64,000 nucleotides of DNA from Rhizobacter sp. AJA081-3 (GTDB taxonomy: Bacteria > Pseudomonadota > Gammaproteobacteria > Burkholderiales > Burkholderiaceae_C). The stretch spans positions 3,224,001-3,288,000 of the forward strand of contig NZ_CP059067.1 of assembly GCF_017795745.1 (NCBI RefSeq), given 5' to 3'. This document shows, piece after piece, positions 8,348-16,432 of the stretch (within the stretch, counting starts at the first letter, position 1; every line of letters starts with the position of its first letter). A program made the position numbers and the translations under genes. Below the pieces are notes generated by a model that did no database searches, was not told the DNA's origin, and was given only the letters and a program-made list of their open reading frames with translations.

Positions 8348-8395
8348 CGAGGGGCTGCACGCGCGGTCTGTCGACCCCGTGTCGGCAGCCCCTCG
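8348..8395. repeat. Long perfect hairpin (11-bp arms) in an intergenic gap
   Basis: CGAGGGGCTGC at 8348-8358 is perfectly complementary to GCAGCCCCTCG at 8385-8395, with a 26-base loop. It lies between the small basic gene and the YCII gene. There is no T-run after it, so it is not a classical intrinsic terminator; mRNA stabilisation or a structured leader of the downstream gene are alternatives. Confidence 0.55.
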
Positions 8396-8437
8396 GCAGC
8401 GAGCGCCAGCGCCCGAGCCCCTCCCGAGGAGCCCTTC

Positions 8438-8833
8438 ATGCCCGAATCACCCCGACGCGACGAGTACCTCCTGCTGTCTCGCGGCCAGTGGGATCCCGAG
8501 AAGTCCAAGGAAGAGATCCAGTCCGCCATCGATCGTTTCTACCTCTGGTACGAACGCCTGGTCGAGCAGGGCACCTTCAAGCGCGGCCACCGGCTCGCCA
8601 CCGAAACGATGCGGGTATCGCGCCACGGCGTGACCGACGGCCCGTTCACCGAGGCCAAGGAGATCATCGGCGGCTACTGGTTCATCGTCGCCGGCAGCCT
8701 GCAGGAGGCGGCCCGCATTGCCGCCGAGAACCCCTGTCTGGCATGCGGCCTGAGCTACGAGGTGCGGCCGATCGAGCACGAGCGGGCCAGCGCGTACCGC
8801 GCGGCGAACGAGACACCCCCGCCAGCCCAGTAG
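8438..8833 (+). CDS. YCII-related (DGPF domain) protein
   Basis: The 131-residue protein carries the hallmark DGPFTEAKEIIGGYWF (about 68-83) of the DGPF branch of YCII-related proteins, which adopt a dimeric ferredoxin-like fold. DGPF genes commonly sit beside ECF41-type sigma factors, but none is found here. The reaction is unknown. The C-terminal 30 residues lack the usual Glu-Val-Arg-Pro ending only partly: EVRPIE is present. Confidence 0.88.
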   Translation: MPESPRRDEYLLLSRGQWDPEKSKEEIQSAIDRFYLWYERLVEQGTFKRGHRLATETMRVSRHGVTDGPFTEAKEIIGGYWFIVAGSLQEAARIAAENPCLACGLSYEVRPIEHERASAYRAANETPPPAQ

Positions 8834-8943
8834 CCGCTCGATCCCTCGAGCTGCAAGCGTTGATCCTGCATCGCCCATCCGGGCACCCAGGTCGCAATAC
8901 ACACTGAGTCGTGCGCCGCGTCGCGGGACACGATCGTCGATCC

Positions 8944-9438
8944 ATGCTGCACATCCATCCGATCGATCACAGCGATTCCGGTGTGGCCCGGCAGATCCAC
9001 GCCCTGCTCCACATGGCGCACGCTCAGGAGGCGCAGCAACTCAGGCGGCACGAGCAGGCCGGCGCGGCCCGCTCGGCCGAGGACATCCGCTCGAGCATCG
9101 CGTTCTACCTCGGCGCTTTCGAGGGCGACACCTTGGTCGGCGCCGCCAGCCTCGCGCCCGACGACGAACCCGGGCAGATCGGCATCGCCATGCTGTGCGT
9201 GGCCCCTGCGCATCAGCGCCGCGGCATCGGCCGCTCGCTCGTCGTCGAGGCGCTGCGCCGCGGCGAAACGATGGCGTTCTCGGTGTCTGCAGCAGCCGAC
9301 AACGCAGCGGCGCTGGCGCTGTACCGCGGCCTGGGTTTCGTCGCGTACCGGCGCGGCACCCTGGGGCACGATCGGCTGGCCATGATCAAGCTGCGCCGGG
9401 ACGCGATGCCCGCCGCGATCAAGGAGCAACCTTCATGA
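8944..9438 (+). CDS. GNAT family N-acetyltransferase
   Basis: The 164-residue protein shows the acetyl-CoA loop as HQRRGIGRSL (about 92-101) after the strand 'GIAMLCVAP', and the C-terminal 'NAAALALYRGLGF' motif that closes the GNAT fold. ATG 8944 is used; an in-frame GTG at 8911 would add 11 basic residues. Substrate unknown. Confidence 0.85.
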   Translation: MLHIHPIDHSDSGVARQIHALLHMAHAQEAQQLRRHEQAGAARSAEDIRSSIAFYLGAFEGDTLVGAASLAPDDEPGQIGIAMLCVAPAHQRRGIGRSLVVEALRRGETMAFSVSAAADNAAALALYRGLGFVAYRRGTLGHDRLAMIKLRRDAMPAAIKEQPS

Positions 9439-9506
9439 CGACGATCAGGTCCGATGAATTCGTCAGCGAAGAGAATGCCGCCCTGGAAACATCCCGCCCG
9501 AGCTGA
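9435..9506 (+). other. Very short open frame overlapping the GNAT stop codon (possible gene remnant)
   Basis: ATG at 9435 overlaps the TGA of the preceding gene (ATGA) and opens 23 acidic residues. A second frame of 18 residues (9523-9579) follows. Neither resembles a known peptide. They may be fragments of an eroded gene, or chance frames in the gap before the 9599 gene. Confidence 0.2.
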
Positions 9507-9598
9507 CGCTGTGGGGTCCTTCATGGACGACATCTGGACCACCATCGAAGCGGAACCCGCATCGAACCCTTCTGCCTGATGAACGGAGTCGCATCGGC

Positions 9599-10015
9599 AT
9601 GACGCGCCATCCCGCCCGCGACAGGGGAGAGTCCGGTGCCTTGCTGCTGCTCCAGCTCGGCGCCCATCCGGAAGAGATCGCGGCCACGCGACTGGCGGAG
9701 TGCGTCGAAGGCGGTGCCTTCTTCCTCGATTTCAGCCGCCCGCTGGGCAGGCTGCGCTGGTGCGGGGCCTGGAACCGCTGGCTGGGCCTGACGATGAGCC
9801 TGCTCGTGCCCGTGGTTCACCAGGGCGAACACCCTGGCCGACGGGTCATCGCCGTCGACCGGGGCGACCCGTACTTCGCCGAACTGCAGCGCCTGTGGAA
9901 GGCGCGCCACCCTTCGGCGCGGCCGGTGCCGGCGGTGCCCGTCGACGCCGGGCGCATCGACGCCGATTTCGCGACGCAGTTCCCCCACGACACCGGTCAG
10001 GCAGCGTCGACCTGA
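9599..10015 (+). CDS. Hypothetical protein
   Basis: The 138-residue product has good codon bias but no motif I recognise. It contains a hydrophobic stretch (WLGLTMSLLVPVV) that is too short and charged at both ends to be sure of a membrane helix, and conserved-looking aromatic turns (FFLDFSRPLGRLRWCG). Probably a soluble cytoplasmic protein. Confidence 0.5.
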   Translation: MTRHPARDRGESGALLLLQLGAHPEEIAATRLAECVEGGAFFLDFSRPLGRLRWCGAWNRWLGLTMSLLVPVVHQGEHPGRRVIAVDRGDPYFAELQRLWKARHPSARPVPAVPVDAGRIDADFATQFPHDTGQAAST

Positions 10016-10055
10016 GGCGCCGGTTCTGAAGACACGTCTTTCAACGCCAAACGCC

Positions 10056-10475
10056 ATGCCCCGACACGCGATCTTCTGGCCCGTCCTGAGTCTCGTCCTG
10101 TGGACCTTCCTGGTCCTCGTGCAGGTGCCGATCCGACGCTTCCACGCGGCGTTCAAGGGCCGGGTCGTCGCCTCCGACTTCCGTTACGGCGAATCCGGGC
10201 ACGTGCCTGCCGACGTGGCCCTTCCGAATCGCGTCTTCATGAACCTCGTGGAGGTACCGACGCTGTTCTACGTCCTGTGCCTCATCCTGTACGTCACGGG
10301 AACGGTGACGCCGGCTTGCGTGGCCCTGGCCTGGCTCTACTTCGCCCTGCGCATCGCCCACAGCCTCATCTACCTGACGTACAACCACGTGGTTCACCGG
10401 TTCGCGGTGTTCGCCACCAGCAACCTGGTCGTTCTGGCGATACTGATCTGCCTGGCCGTCCGGCTTTCAGCTTGA
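10056..10475 (+). CDS. MAPEG family membrane protein
   Basis: The 139-residue protein has four predicted helices and the MAPEG pattern: 'NRVFMNLVEVPTLFYVLC' in helix 2 and 'YFALRIAHSLIYL' in helix 3, where Asn, Glu and Arg form the glutathione-binding region in eukaryotic homologues. Bacterial MAPEG proteins are trimeric inner-membrane proteins; glutathione transferase or peroxidase activity is known for only a few. Confidence 0.88.
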   Translation: MPRHAIFWPVLSLVLWTFLVLVQVPIRRFHAAFKGRVVASDFRYGESGHVPADVALPNRVFMNLVEVPTLFYVLCLILYVTGTVTPACVALAWLYFALRIAHSLIYLTYNHVVHRFAVFATSNLVVLAILICLAVRLSA

Positions 10476-10521
10476 GGCCCGAACCGGCCCTCGCAAGCTT
10501 CCAACACGGAGCACACCGCCC

Positions 10522-11097
10522 ATGTCCACCGTCCGCCCCGGCCATCGATCCGTGCTCGTCGTCGTCGACGTTCAGGTCGGCGTCATGGCAGAAGCCTGGG
10601 ATGCCCAGCGTGTCATCGCCAACGTGGCGAACGCGGTCGAACGTGCCCGCGCCGCCGGCGTGCCGGTCATCTGGGTGCAGCACGAGGCTGCCGACCTGCC
10701 GCGCGACTCCGCCGCGTGGCAATGGGTCGATGCGCTGCAGCCCGCCGAGGGCGAGGTGCGCATCCACAAGCGCTTCGAGTCGTCCTTCGAGGAGACGGCG
10801 CTGGAAGCGAATCTCGCCCGGCTCGGCGCCACGCGCATCGTGCTGGCCGGCGCGTCGACGAACTGGTGCATCCGGGCCACCGCCTACGCCGCGCTGGACC
10901 GCGGCTACGACCTGACGCTGGTCGCCGACGCGCACACGACCAGCAGCCTCGACCTGGGCCAGGGGTCGCGGATCGAGGCCGCCGGCATCGTCGCCGAACT
11001 CAATGTCGTGATGAGCTGGCTGAATTATCCGGGCCGCCGATGCGGAACGTCCGCCGTGGCCGAGCTCGACTGGGCAGTGCCCGACGCGCAGGGTTGA
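10522..11097 (+). CDS. Isochorismatase-family cysteine hydrolase
   Basis: The 191-residue protein has the complete cysteine-hydrolase triad: Asp16 (VVVDVQ), Lys83 (HKRFESSF) and nucleophile Cys116 (GASTNWCIRATA). The family cleaves amides such as nicotinamide, N-carbamoyl compounds and isochorismate. Residues after Cys116 do not match PncA or EntB, so the substrate is open. The tail after 165 is an unusual extension of about 25 residues. Confidence 0.88.
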   Translation: MSTVRPGHRSVLVVVDVQVGVMAEAWDAQRVIANVANAVERARAAGVPVIWVQHEAADLPRDSAAWQWVDALQPAEGEVRIHKRFESSFEETALEANLARLGATRIVLAGASTNWCIRATAYAALDRGYDLTLVADAHTTSSLDLGQGSRIEAAGIVAELNVVMSWLNYPGRRCGTSAVAELDWAVPDAQG

Positions 11098-11158
11098 GCC
11101 CGCCGGCACCCTGCGGCGGGCGAAACCGCTACAGTCGGGGCGCACCCAAGGATTCCCC

Positions 11159-11569
11159 ATGTTCACGCGCCCGAATCGCAAGACGAAGTCCATCGCGACG
11201 CAGGCCGCCGAACTGGCCTTTGCCGTGCCGCAGGTGGTGAGCCACCGCATCACCCGCATGGCCATGGCCGGGCACCTGCCGTCCGAGCGCGACCGCAAGG
11301 AGTTCGATCTCATGGTCGCCGAGAAGAACTCGGCCTTCGCGCAGTCGTGGGTGGCGATGGCCAACCAGAGCCTGATCGCCCAGCAGGCACTGTCGGCCTC
11401 GTGGCTTCGCACCTTGTGTTCGCCGATCGGAATCGGGGCGCCCAGTGTCTCCACGGTGCTGAACCAGGTCCACGGTGCCACGCTGGGCGTGCTCGGCAAG
11501 GGCCTCGCACCGGTGCATCGCAAGGCCGTGGCCAACGCCAAGCGCCTGGCGCGCACGAAGCTGCGCTGA
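11159..11569 (+). CDS. Polyhydroxyalkanoate granule-associated phasin-like protein
   Basis: The 136-residue, mostly helical protein matches a compact phasin-like family seen in Burkholderiales. It has a conserved start 'AAELAFAVPQVVSHRITRMA', an EFDLMVAEKNSAFAQSW helix and the C-terminal 'GLAPVHRKAVANAKRLA'. Phasins coat polyhydroxyalkanoate granules and set their size. No PHA synthase gene lies in this window. The assignment is by family pattern. Confidence 0.75.
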   Translation: MFTRPNRKTKSIATQAAELAFAVPQVVSHRITRMAMAGHLPSERDRKEFDLMVAEKNSAFAQSWVAMANQSLIAQQALSASWLRTLCSPIGIGAPSVSTVLNQVHGATLGVLGKGLAPVHRKAVANAKRLARTKLR

Positions 11570-11666
11570 GGGCCGCCGGCGCCTGGCCCAGCCAGTCGAA
11601 CTCGCGCGGTCCCGGGGCCGACCACCCCCCAGTGGAGAATGCGGATCCACAAATCAGGGGCTGCCC

Positions 11667-11957
11667 ATGAGCATGAAGAAGACCGACCTCGAGAAGCACC
11701 TGGCAAAGAAGCTCGACGGCCGGATGAAATCCCGCGCGGTGCCCACGCGTTTCGCTCAAGGCTCGGCCGCGGCCAAGGCGGCCGCCGAGCCGGTGGCCCG
11801 GCCCGCCGTCGCCAAGCTGGTCCCGGTGTCGTTCAGGCTGCCTGCGGAGCTGGTACAGCGCCTGCGAGAACGGGCCGTGGGCCACGAAGGCGGCATCAGC
11901 GCGCTGGCGGCTGAAGCGCTGGCCCGCGGGCTCGAGGCATCGCCCAGGAAGAGCTGA
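11667..11957 (+). CDS. Small basic protein with ribbon-helix-helix-like C-terminus
   Basis: The 96-residue protein has a Lys-rich N-terminal half, an Ala-rich linker, then 'PVSFRLPAELVQRLRERA' followed by a second helix. This is the strand-helix-helix pattern of MetJ/Arc-type DNA-binding domains (about 52-92). It could be an autoregulator or antitoxin-like, but no toxin gene adjoins it. Confidence 0.55.
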   Translation: MSMKKTDLEKHLAKKLDGRMKSRAVPTRFAQGSAAAKAAAEPVARPAVAKLVPVSFRLPAELVQRLRERAVGHEGGISALAAEALARGLEASPRKS

Positions 11958-12019
11958 TCCGCGGGTCGGCGGCAGAATCGAGCTTCGACGAACGACAACC
12001 CACCCGGCGCCGTCTTGCC

Positions 12020-12520
12020 ATGAAGCCCCTCCACGGAATCTTCGCCACCCTCATGCTCGGGCTGGCCGGCACGGCGAGCCTCGCGGCGCCCGGCCGCTCC
12101 GCCGACGCCTGCTACGTGCGCACCGAAGCCAGCGCTGCCGAGGGCACGGCCTCGGCGGCGGCAGCCAGCCACCTGGGCCTGCGGCGCAAGACCGAGCAGC
12201 TGTTCGAGGTGGACATCTCGGTGTCCGGCCCCGGCGATGCCAACTGCGCGGTCAGCGGCGTGGCCCGGCTGCGCGGGGAGCCGGGCGCCGAGGTGCTCGG
12301 CCTGGTGATCCGCCCCGACCCGAGCCGCAAGACCGGCCGCAGCGGCACGCTCTGCCAGGTCTTCGTGCAGCTCACGCCCGCGGCCGTGGAACTGCGCACC
12401 ACGCGCAGTTCGTGCCAGGCCCAGTCGCTGTGCGAAGGCCGCATCGAACTCAACGGCCAGCGCTTCGAGCACGACGCCAAGCTGCCCGCCGGCAGCCCCG
12501 GCCCCTGCTTCTCGAAATGA
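12020..12520 (+). CDS. Hypothetical periplasmic protein
   Basis: The 166-residue product has a clear Sec signal (about 1-22, cleaved at SLAAP). The mature part holds six cysteines (ACYV, NCAV, LCQVF, SCQAQSLC, PCF) that would form disulfides in the periplasm. Its strands suggest a small beta-barrel or immunoglobulin-like domain. It ends by overlapping the start of the cupin gene (ATGA). Confidence 0.6.
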   Translation: MKPLHGIFATLMLGLAGTASLAAPGRSADACYVRTEASAAEGTASAAAASHLGLRRKTEQLFEVDISVSGPGDANCAVSGVARLRGEPGAEVLGLVIRPDPSRKTGRSGTLCQVFVQLTPAAVELRTTRSSCQAQSLCEGRIELNGQRFEHDAKLPAGSPGPCFSK

Positions 12521-12912
12521 GCGGCTTCGCGACCATGCGGCTGCCCGAGCTGCCCACCGTGGTGGCGCCGGACGGATCCGACGTGCGCGTGCTGCTCGGC
12601 CTGCCGGCCGGCGGCATGGCGCACTTCGAGCTCGCGGCGGGGCAGGTGGCCAAGGCGGTCACGCACCGCAGCGTCGACGAGCTGTGGTTCGTGCTCGCCG
12701 GGCACGGGCAGATGTGGCGCCGGCAAGGTGAGCGCGAAGAGGTGGTGGCGCTGGAGCCCGGCGTGTGCCTGAGCATCCCGCTGGGCACGCACTTCCAGTT
12801 CCGTGCCTCGGCCACCGAGGCCGTGTCGGCCGTGGCCATCACCATGCCGCCCTGGCCCGGCGAAGCCGAGGCCGTGCCGGTCGAAGGGCCCTGGCCGGCG
12901 TCGGGCGCATGA
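12517..12912 (+). CDS. Cupin domain protein
   Basis: The 131-residue single-domain cupin has a degenerate first motif ('VTHRSVDELWFVLAGHGQMW', with His and Glu in place) and the second motif 'LEPGVCLSIPLGTHFQFRA' with its His. A metal site with two His and a Glu is therefore plausible. ATG overlaps the upstream TGA, implying translational coupling. ATG at 12535 is an alternative start. Confidence 0.82.
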   Translation: MSGFATMRLPELPTVVAPDGSDVRVLLGLPAGGMAHFELAAGQVAKAVTHRSVDELWFVLAGHGQMWRRQGEREEVVALEPGVCLSIPLGTHFQFRASATEAVSAVAITMPPWPGEAEAVPVEGPWPASGA

Positions 12913-12937
12913 GCGCGGCCACACCAGCGAGACGAAC

Positions 12938-13564
12938 ATGATCGAAGTCACCTGGCTGCTCTTCGTCGTGGCCTCGCTGGTGCTCATCGTCACGCCCGGG
13001 CAGGACATGATCCTGGTGATGTCGCGCTCGATCGCGCAAGGCGCCGCCGCCGGCGTGGCCACCGCGGCAGGCGTCAGCGTGGGGCTCGTCGGCCACACGC
13101 TGCTGGCCACGCTCGGCCTGGGCGCCATCCTGCGCACCTCGGAGTGGCTGTTCCTAGCGCTCAAGCTCGCCGGCGCGGCCTACCTCGTCTACCTGGGCCT
13201 TCAGCTGCTGCGCACACGCGATCACGAACTCGCCATTGCGGGCGCAGCACCGCGCAGCCTGTGGCGGCTGTTCCTCGACGGGGCACTGTCCAACGTCTCG
13301 AACCCGAAGATCGCGGTCTTCTACTTCGCGTTCCTGCCGCAGTTCGTGTTGCCGGGCGCGGCGCACCCGACGCTGTCGGTGTTCGTGCTGGGCCTGCTGT
13401 TCGCCGCCCTCACCTTCGTCGTCAAGGGGCCGGTGGGGCTGGCGGCAGGTGCGCTGTCGGGGTGGCTGCGGGAGCGGCCGCGTGTGCTGACCTGGCTGTA
13501 CCGCGGCAGCGGTGCCGTGCTCGTGGGCCTGGGGCTCAAACTCGCCTTCGAGAGGCGCGCCTGA
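12938..13564 (+). CDS. LysE/RhtB family exporter
   Basis: The 208-residue protein has six predicted helices, the N-terminal motif 'IVTPGQDMILVMSRSI' and the mid-protein 'SNPKIAVFYFAFLPQF'. It is closer to RhtB than to LysE in length and motifs. Amino-acid or homoserine-lactone export is the family role. It lies 25 bases after the cupin gene. Confidence 0.88.
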   Translation: MIEVTWLLFVVASLVLIVTPGQDMILVMSRSIAQGAAAGVATAAGVSVGLVGHTLLATLGLGAILRTSEWLFLALKLAGAAYLVYLGLQLLRTRDHELAIAGAAPRSLWRLFLDGALSNVSNPKIAVFYFAFLPQFVLPGAAHPTLSVFVLGLLFAALTFVVKGPVGLAAGALSGWLRERPRVLTWLYRGSGAVLVGLGLKLAFERRA

Positions 13565-13588
13565 ACCGAGCCGCTGCGCGCCGCGGGC

Positions 13589-13786
13589 TCAGCGTTTGGC
13601 GATCTTCTTGCGCTCCGGAGCCGGCGCATCCGTCGGCCAGCCGCAGGAGGCCACGAGCAGGGTGCGCACGGTGTTCTTCGATGGCGTGTCGATCGGCTCG
13701 ATGCGGGCGTTGAGCCTCGATGCGTCGCGGGTCACGGGCTTGCCGGTCTTCTGGCGGGTGGGGGAACTGTCGAGAATGGAAGTCAT
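13589..13786 (-). CDS. Small hypothetical protein
   Basis: The 65-residue protein has strong GC3 bias and a ribosome site (GAAAGG) upstream of ATG. It contains 'SCGWPTDAPAPERKK', is hydrophilic and basic at its end, and shows no membrane segment. It lies 22 bases after the 13809-14099 gene on the same strand, so the two are probably cotranscribed. Function unknown. Confidence 0.55.
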   Translation of the reverse strand: MTSILDSSPTRQKTGKPVTRDASRLNARIEPIDTPSKNTVRTLLVASCGWPTDAPAPERKKIAKR

Positions 13787-13808
13787 GCGCGCCTTTCGAA
13801 GGCGGATT

Positions 13809-14099
13809 CTACGTGGGCATGGCAGCCCGCCGCGTGAGCAGGTACAGCAGCGGGCCGAACGAGCCGGCCGCCAGCGTCAGCACGATCCAGGGCAGCGGGT
13901 GGCGGCCGCTCGCCCGCGCGTCGCGCCACATCCAGGCCATCACCAGCGCGAGCGCGACGCCAAGGTCGGCCAGCACCTGCAGGCCGGCCAGGTTCTCGAA
14001 CTGGTGTTCGAAGATGCCCCAGTAGCCGTGCTGCCACATCGCCATCGCGCTGAGCGCGCCGAAGCCGAGCAGGACGATGATCAGGATCGTGCGGTGCAT
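13809..14099 (-). CDS. DUF2834-like small membrane protein
   Basis: The 96-residue protein has three predicted helices and the ending 'GSFGPLLYLLTRR', as in DUF2834 proteins. ATG 14099 is chosen over an upstream start because GGAGATA lies seven bases before it. Family members are uncharacterised; they often occur beside short hypothetical genes, as here. Confidence 0.65.
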   Translation of the reverse strand: MHRTILIIVLLGFGALSAMAMWQHGYWGIFEHQFENLAGLQVLADLGVALALVMAWMWRDARASGRHPLPWIVLTLAAGSFGPLLYLLTRRAAMPT

Positions 14100-14222
14100 G
14101 TCGATATCTCCAGAAGTTGAACGCAGTGTGGTGCGCGCAGGCACCGGCGACAATGACCTCGCAGGTCAAGCCGCGCGGCGACTTCGTTCGCGGGATGGCC
14201 GCAGCGGCAGCAGGGCCGCAGC

Positions 14223-14546
14223 ATGGCGAGCCAGCGCAAGGACATCCCGCCCATGACCTTCGAACAAGAGCTCTACCAGCGCATCGACGAGGTGCTGCAC
14301 TACCTGTGGGACCCGATCGGCGTGGCGCGCGAGCCCTTCGCCCGCGACGAGTACGCCGCCTACGTGCCCGAGGTGTTCGGCCTCGTCGCCGAAGGCGCCG
14401 GCGAGCAGCAGCTGATGGGCTACCTGCTGCAGGTCGAGGGCGACGCGATGGGCCTGGCCGCGCGGCCGAGCCACGCACGCCGCATCGCCGAGATGCTGGT
14501 GGAGTGGCGCGACGTGCTGGAACAGAAGTACTCCGAAACACCTTGA
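14223..14546 (+). CDS. Hypothetical conserved protein
   Basis: The 107-residue acidic, helical protein contains 'ELYQRIDEVLHYLWDPIGVA' and 'RDEYAAYVPEVF', a pattern common to small uncharacterised proteins in Burkholderiales and some Gammaproteobacteria. An in-frame ATG at 14253 would also fit. No catalytic motif is visible. Confidence 0.6.
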   Translation: MASQRKDIPPMTFEQELYQRIDEVLHYLWDPIGVAREPFARDEYAAYVPEVFGLVAEGAGEQQLMGYLLQVEGDAMGLAARPSHARRIAEMLVEWRDVLEQKYSETP

Positions 14547-14560
14547 TTCCCGTTCACGCC

Positions 14561-15070
14561 ATGAGCTCATCCACCCTGCTTCTCTCGCTGTTCAAGTACA
14601 AGGCCTGGGCCAACGCCGAGTTGTTCGCCGAACTCGACAAGCTCGATGCGCAGGCGCGGCAGGCCGAGCGCCACCTGGCGATCCGCCTGCTCAACCACAT
14701 CCACGTCGTCGACCGCATCTTCGCGGCGCACCTGGCCGGTCAGCCGCACGCCTACACCGCCACGAACACGCCCGAGACGCCCACGCTCGCCGAGCTGCGC
14801 GATGCCGTGGCGCAGACGGACCGCTGGTACGTGGCGTACATCGAGGGGCTGGCACCGCGGCAGCTCGAAGAGACGCTCCAGTTCGTGTTCACCGACGGCG
14901 CCAACGGGTTGATGTCGCGCGAGGAGATGCTGGCCCACGTGGCCACCCACGGCGGCTACCACCGGGGCGCGGTCGGTCGCATCATGGCGCAGGCCGACGT
15001 GCCGCCGCCTCGCGACATCTTCACCGTCTACCTGCATCGCGCCGAACCCGGGCGCCGCGAAAGGGGCTGA
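14561..15070 (+). CDS. DinB family protein
   Basis: The 169-residue four-helix-bundle protein carries the DinB metal-site histidines: one in 'LLNHIHVVDRIF' (about 46-57) and the pair in 'HVATHGGYHRG' (about 127-137). The family includes thiol-dependent metalloenzymes such as bacillithiol or mycothiol transferases; in Proteobacteria the cosubstrate is unknown. Confidence 0.85.
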   Translation: MSSSTLLLSLFKYKAWANAELFAELDKLDAQARQAERHLAIRLLNHIHVVDRIFAAHLAGQPHAYTATNTPETPTLAELRDAVAQTDRWYVAYIEGLAPRQLEETLQFVFTDGANGLMSREEMLAHVATHGGYHRGAVGRIMAQADVPPPRDIFTVYLHRAEPGRRERG

Positions 15071-15140
15071 GGAGACAGGCCTCGCCGGGGCCGCGACGCC
15101 CGGCACCGACCCTCGCCTCGCGCCCGCCGTCGCACGCTTC

Positions 15141-15160
15141 ACGCCGCGCGGCGGCGTTTC
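15141..15160 (+). terminator. Probable intrinsic terminator
   Basis: ACGCCGC at 15141-15147 and GCGGCGT at 15151-15157 form a 7-bp GC-rich stem with a three-base loop, followed by TTTC. It lies 71 bases after the DinB gene and before the membrane protein gene at 15249. The short T-run makes it a moderate candidate. Confidence 0.4.
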
Positions 15161-15248
15161 GTCGCAAGGCGCTCGCCGGTCCCCGGCGGCCCCGGCACAG
15201 TGAGCCCATCGCCACTGAACACCGGCCACGGCCGCCCAGGAGTCCACC

Positions 15249-15731
15249 ATGATCAGCCACATCCCCGTCTGGGTCTTCTTCGTGCTCTTCGGCCTGATGG
15301 CGCTGGGCTATCGCCTGTCGCGCACCCGCCTGGTCCGGCCCGGCACGGTCGCCCTGATCGCTTTCGCGATGCTCGCCTACTCGCTGTACGGCGTGACCTC
15401 GGCCTTCGGCGTCGATGCCCTGCCGCTGGCAGCATGGGCCGGCGGCATCGCCGCGGCCATCATGCTGGGCAGCCAGGTCATCGGCTCACGCGGGTTGAGC
15501 CGCGAAGGCGAGCGCGTGCGGGTCGCCGGAAGCTGGTGGCCGATGGTGCTGCTGATCGCCATCTTCGCCGTCAAGTTCGCGTTGGGCCTGGCCCGCGGCG
15601 TGGGTTCGCCGGTGGTCGAGGCCGCCTGGTGCGTCGGCGCGGCAAGTGCCGTGTTCGGCCTGATCAGCGGCAGCTTCGCGGCCCGGGCCCTGGCCGTGCA
15701 CCGCTTCGCGGACGCGGCGCGCGCCGCCTGA
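15249..15731 (+). CDS. DUF6622-like integral membrane protein
   Basis: The 160-residue protein has five predicted helices and the arrangement 'HIPVWVFFVLFGLMALGYRLSR' at the start, as in DUF6622 proteins. AGGAG lies eight bases before the ATG. Function is unknown for the family. Confidence 0.65.
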   Translation: MISHIPVWVFFVLFGLMALGYRLSRTRLVRPGTVALIAFAMLAYSLYGVTSAFGVDALPLAAWAGGIAAAIMLGSQVIGSRGLSREGERVRVAGSWWPMVLLIAIFAVKFALGLARGVGSPVVEAAWCVGAASAVFGLISGSFAARALAVHRFADAARAA

Positions 15732-15840
15732 TCCGCCTCGGGCACTTCGCCCGGGGCCGGGTTGCCAGCGCCGCCTGCATTGCCGATACTGCGGCGCCGC
15801 TGCCGGGCCACCGGCATCCACCCCCCACGCGGAGATGCCC

Positions 15841-16116
15841 ATGTGCCGCAACATCCGGACGCTGTTCAACTTCGAGCCCCCGGCCACCGAGCTCGAGATC
15901 CGCGACGCTTCGCTGCAGTTCGTGCGCAAGCTCAGCGGATTCAACCTGCCCTCGCGCGCCAACGAGGCTGCCTTCGAGCGGGCCGTCGAGCAGGTGGCCG
16001 CCTCGGCGCGTGAGCTGATCGGCTCGCTGATCACCACGGCCCAACCGCGCGATCGCGAGACCGAGGCCGCCCGCGCCCGCGCCCGTTCGGCCGCACGTTT
16101 CGGGCGCACGGCATGA
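15841..16116 (+). CDS. DUF2277 family protein
   Basis: The 91-residue protein opens with MCRNIRTLFNFEPPAT, the diagnostic start of DUF2277. An ATG six bases earlier would place the GGAG sequence directly against the codon, so 15841, with normal spacing, is the better start and matches the family. The C-terminal half is a single charged helix. Function unknown. Confidence 0.88.
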   Translation: MCRNIRTLFNFEPPATELEIRDASLQFVRKLSGFNLPSRANEAAFERAVEQVAASARELIGSLITTAQPRDRETEAARARARSAARFGRTA

Positions 16117-16355
16117 GCGACCTGCCGCCTCTGCCGCCGCTCGCGCCCGGCCGCTACCGCCACTACAAGGGCGGCGACTACGAGGTCGTGGCCGTGGTGC
16201 GCCACAGCGAGACACTCGAGCCGCTGGTCCTGTACCGAGCGCTGTACGGCGACGGCGGCCTGTGGGTGCGGCCGCACGCGATGTTCCTCGAACAGGTCGA
16301 GTCCGAAGGCCGGCGGATGCCGCGCTTCAGCCCTGCGGCCGACACCACCGCCTGA
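16113..16355 (+). CDS. DUF1653 family protein
   Basis: The 80-residue protein matches DUF1653: 'GRYRHYKGGDYEVVAVVRHS', then 'EPLVLYRALYG' and 'LWVRPHAMFLE'. Its ATG overlaps the TGA of the DUF2277 gene, so the two are translationally coupled. DUF1653 domains have an SH3-like barrel and are sometimes fused to pyrophosphatase or nuclease domains; no activity is known for the solo form. Confidence 0.88.
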   Translation: MSDLPPLPPLAPGRYRHYKGGDYEVVAVVRHSETLEPLVLYRALYGDGGLWVRPHAMFLEQVESEGRRMPRFSPAADTTA

Positions 16356-16432
16356 ATGCGGCGATGATCCGGACCGCCGCGCCTCGACGTCGCGGCGCCC
16401 GCAACCCGCACGCACTTCTCACAGGCCGCTGA

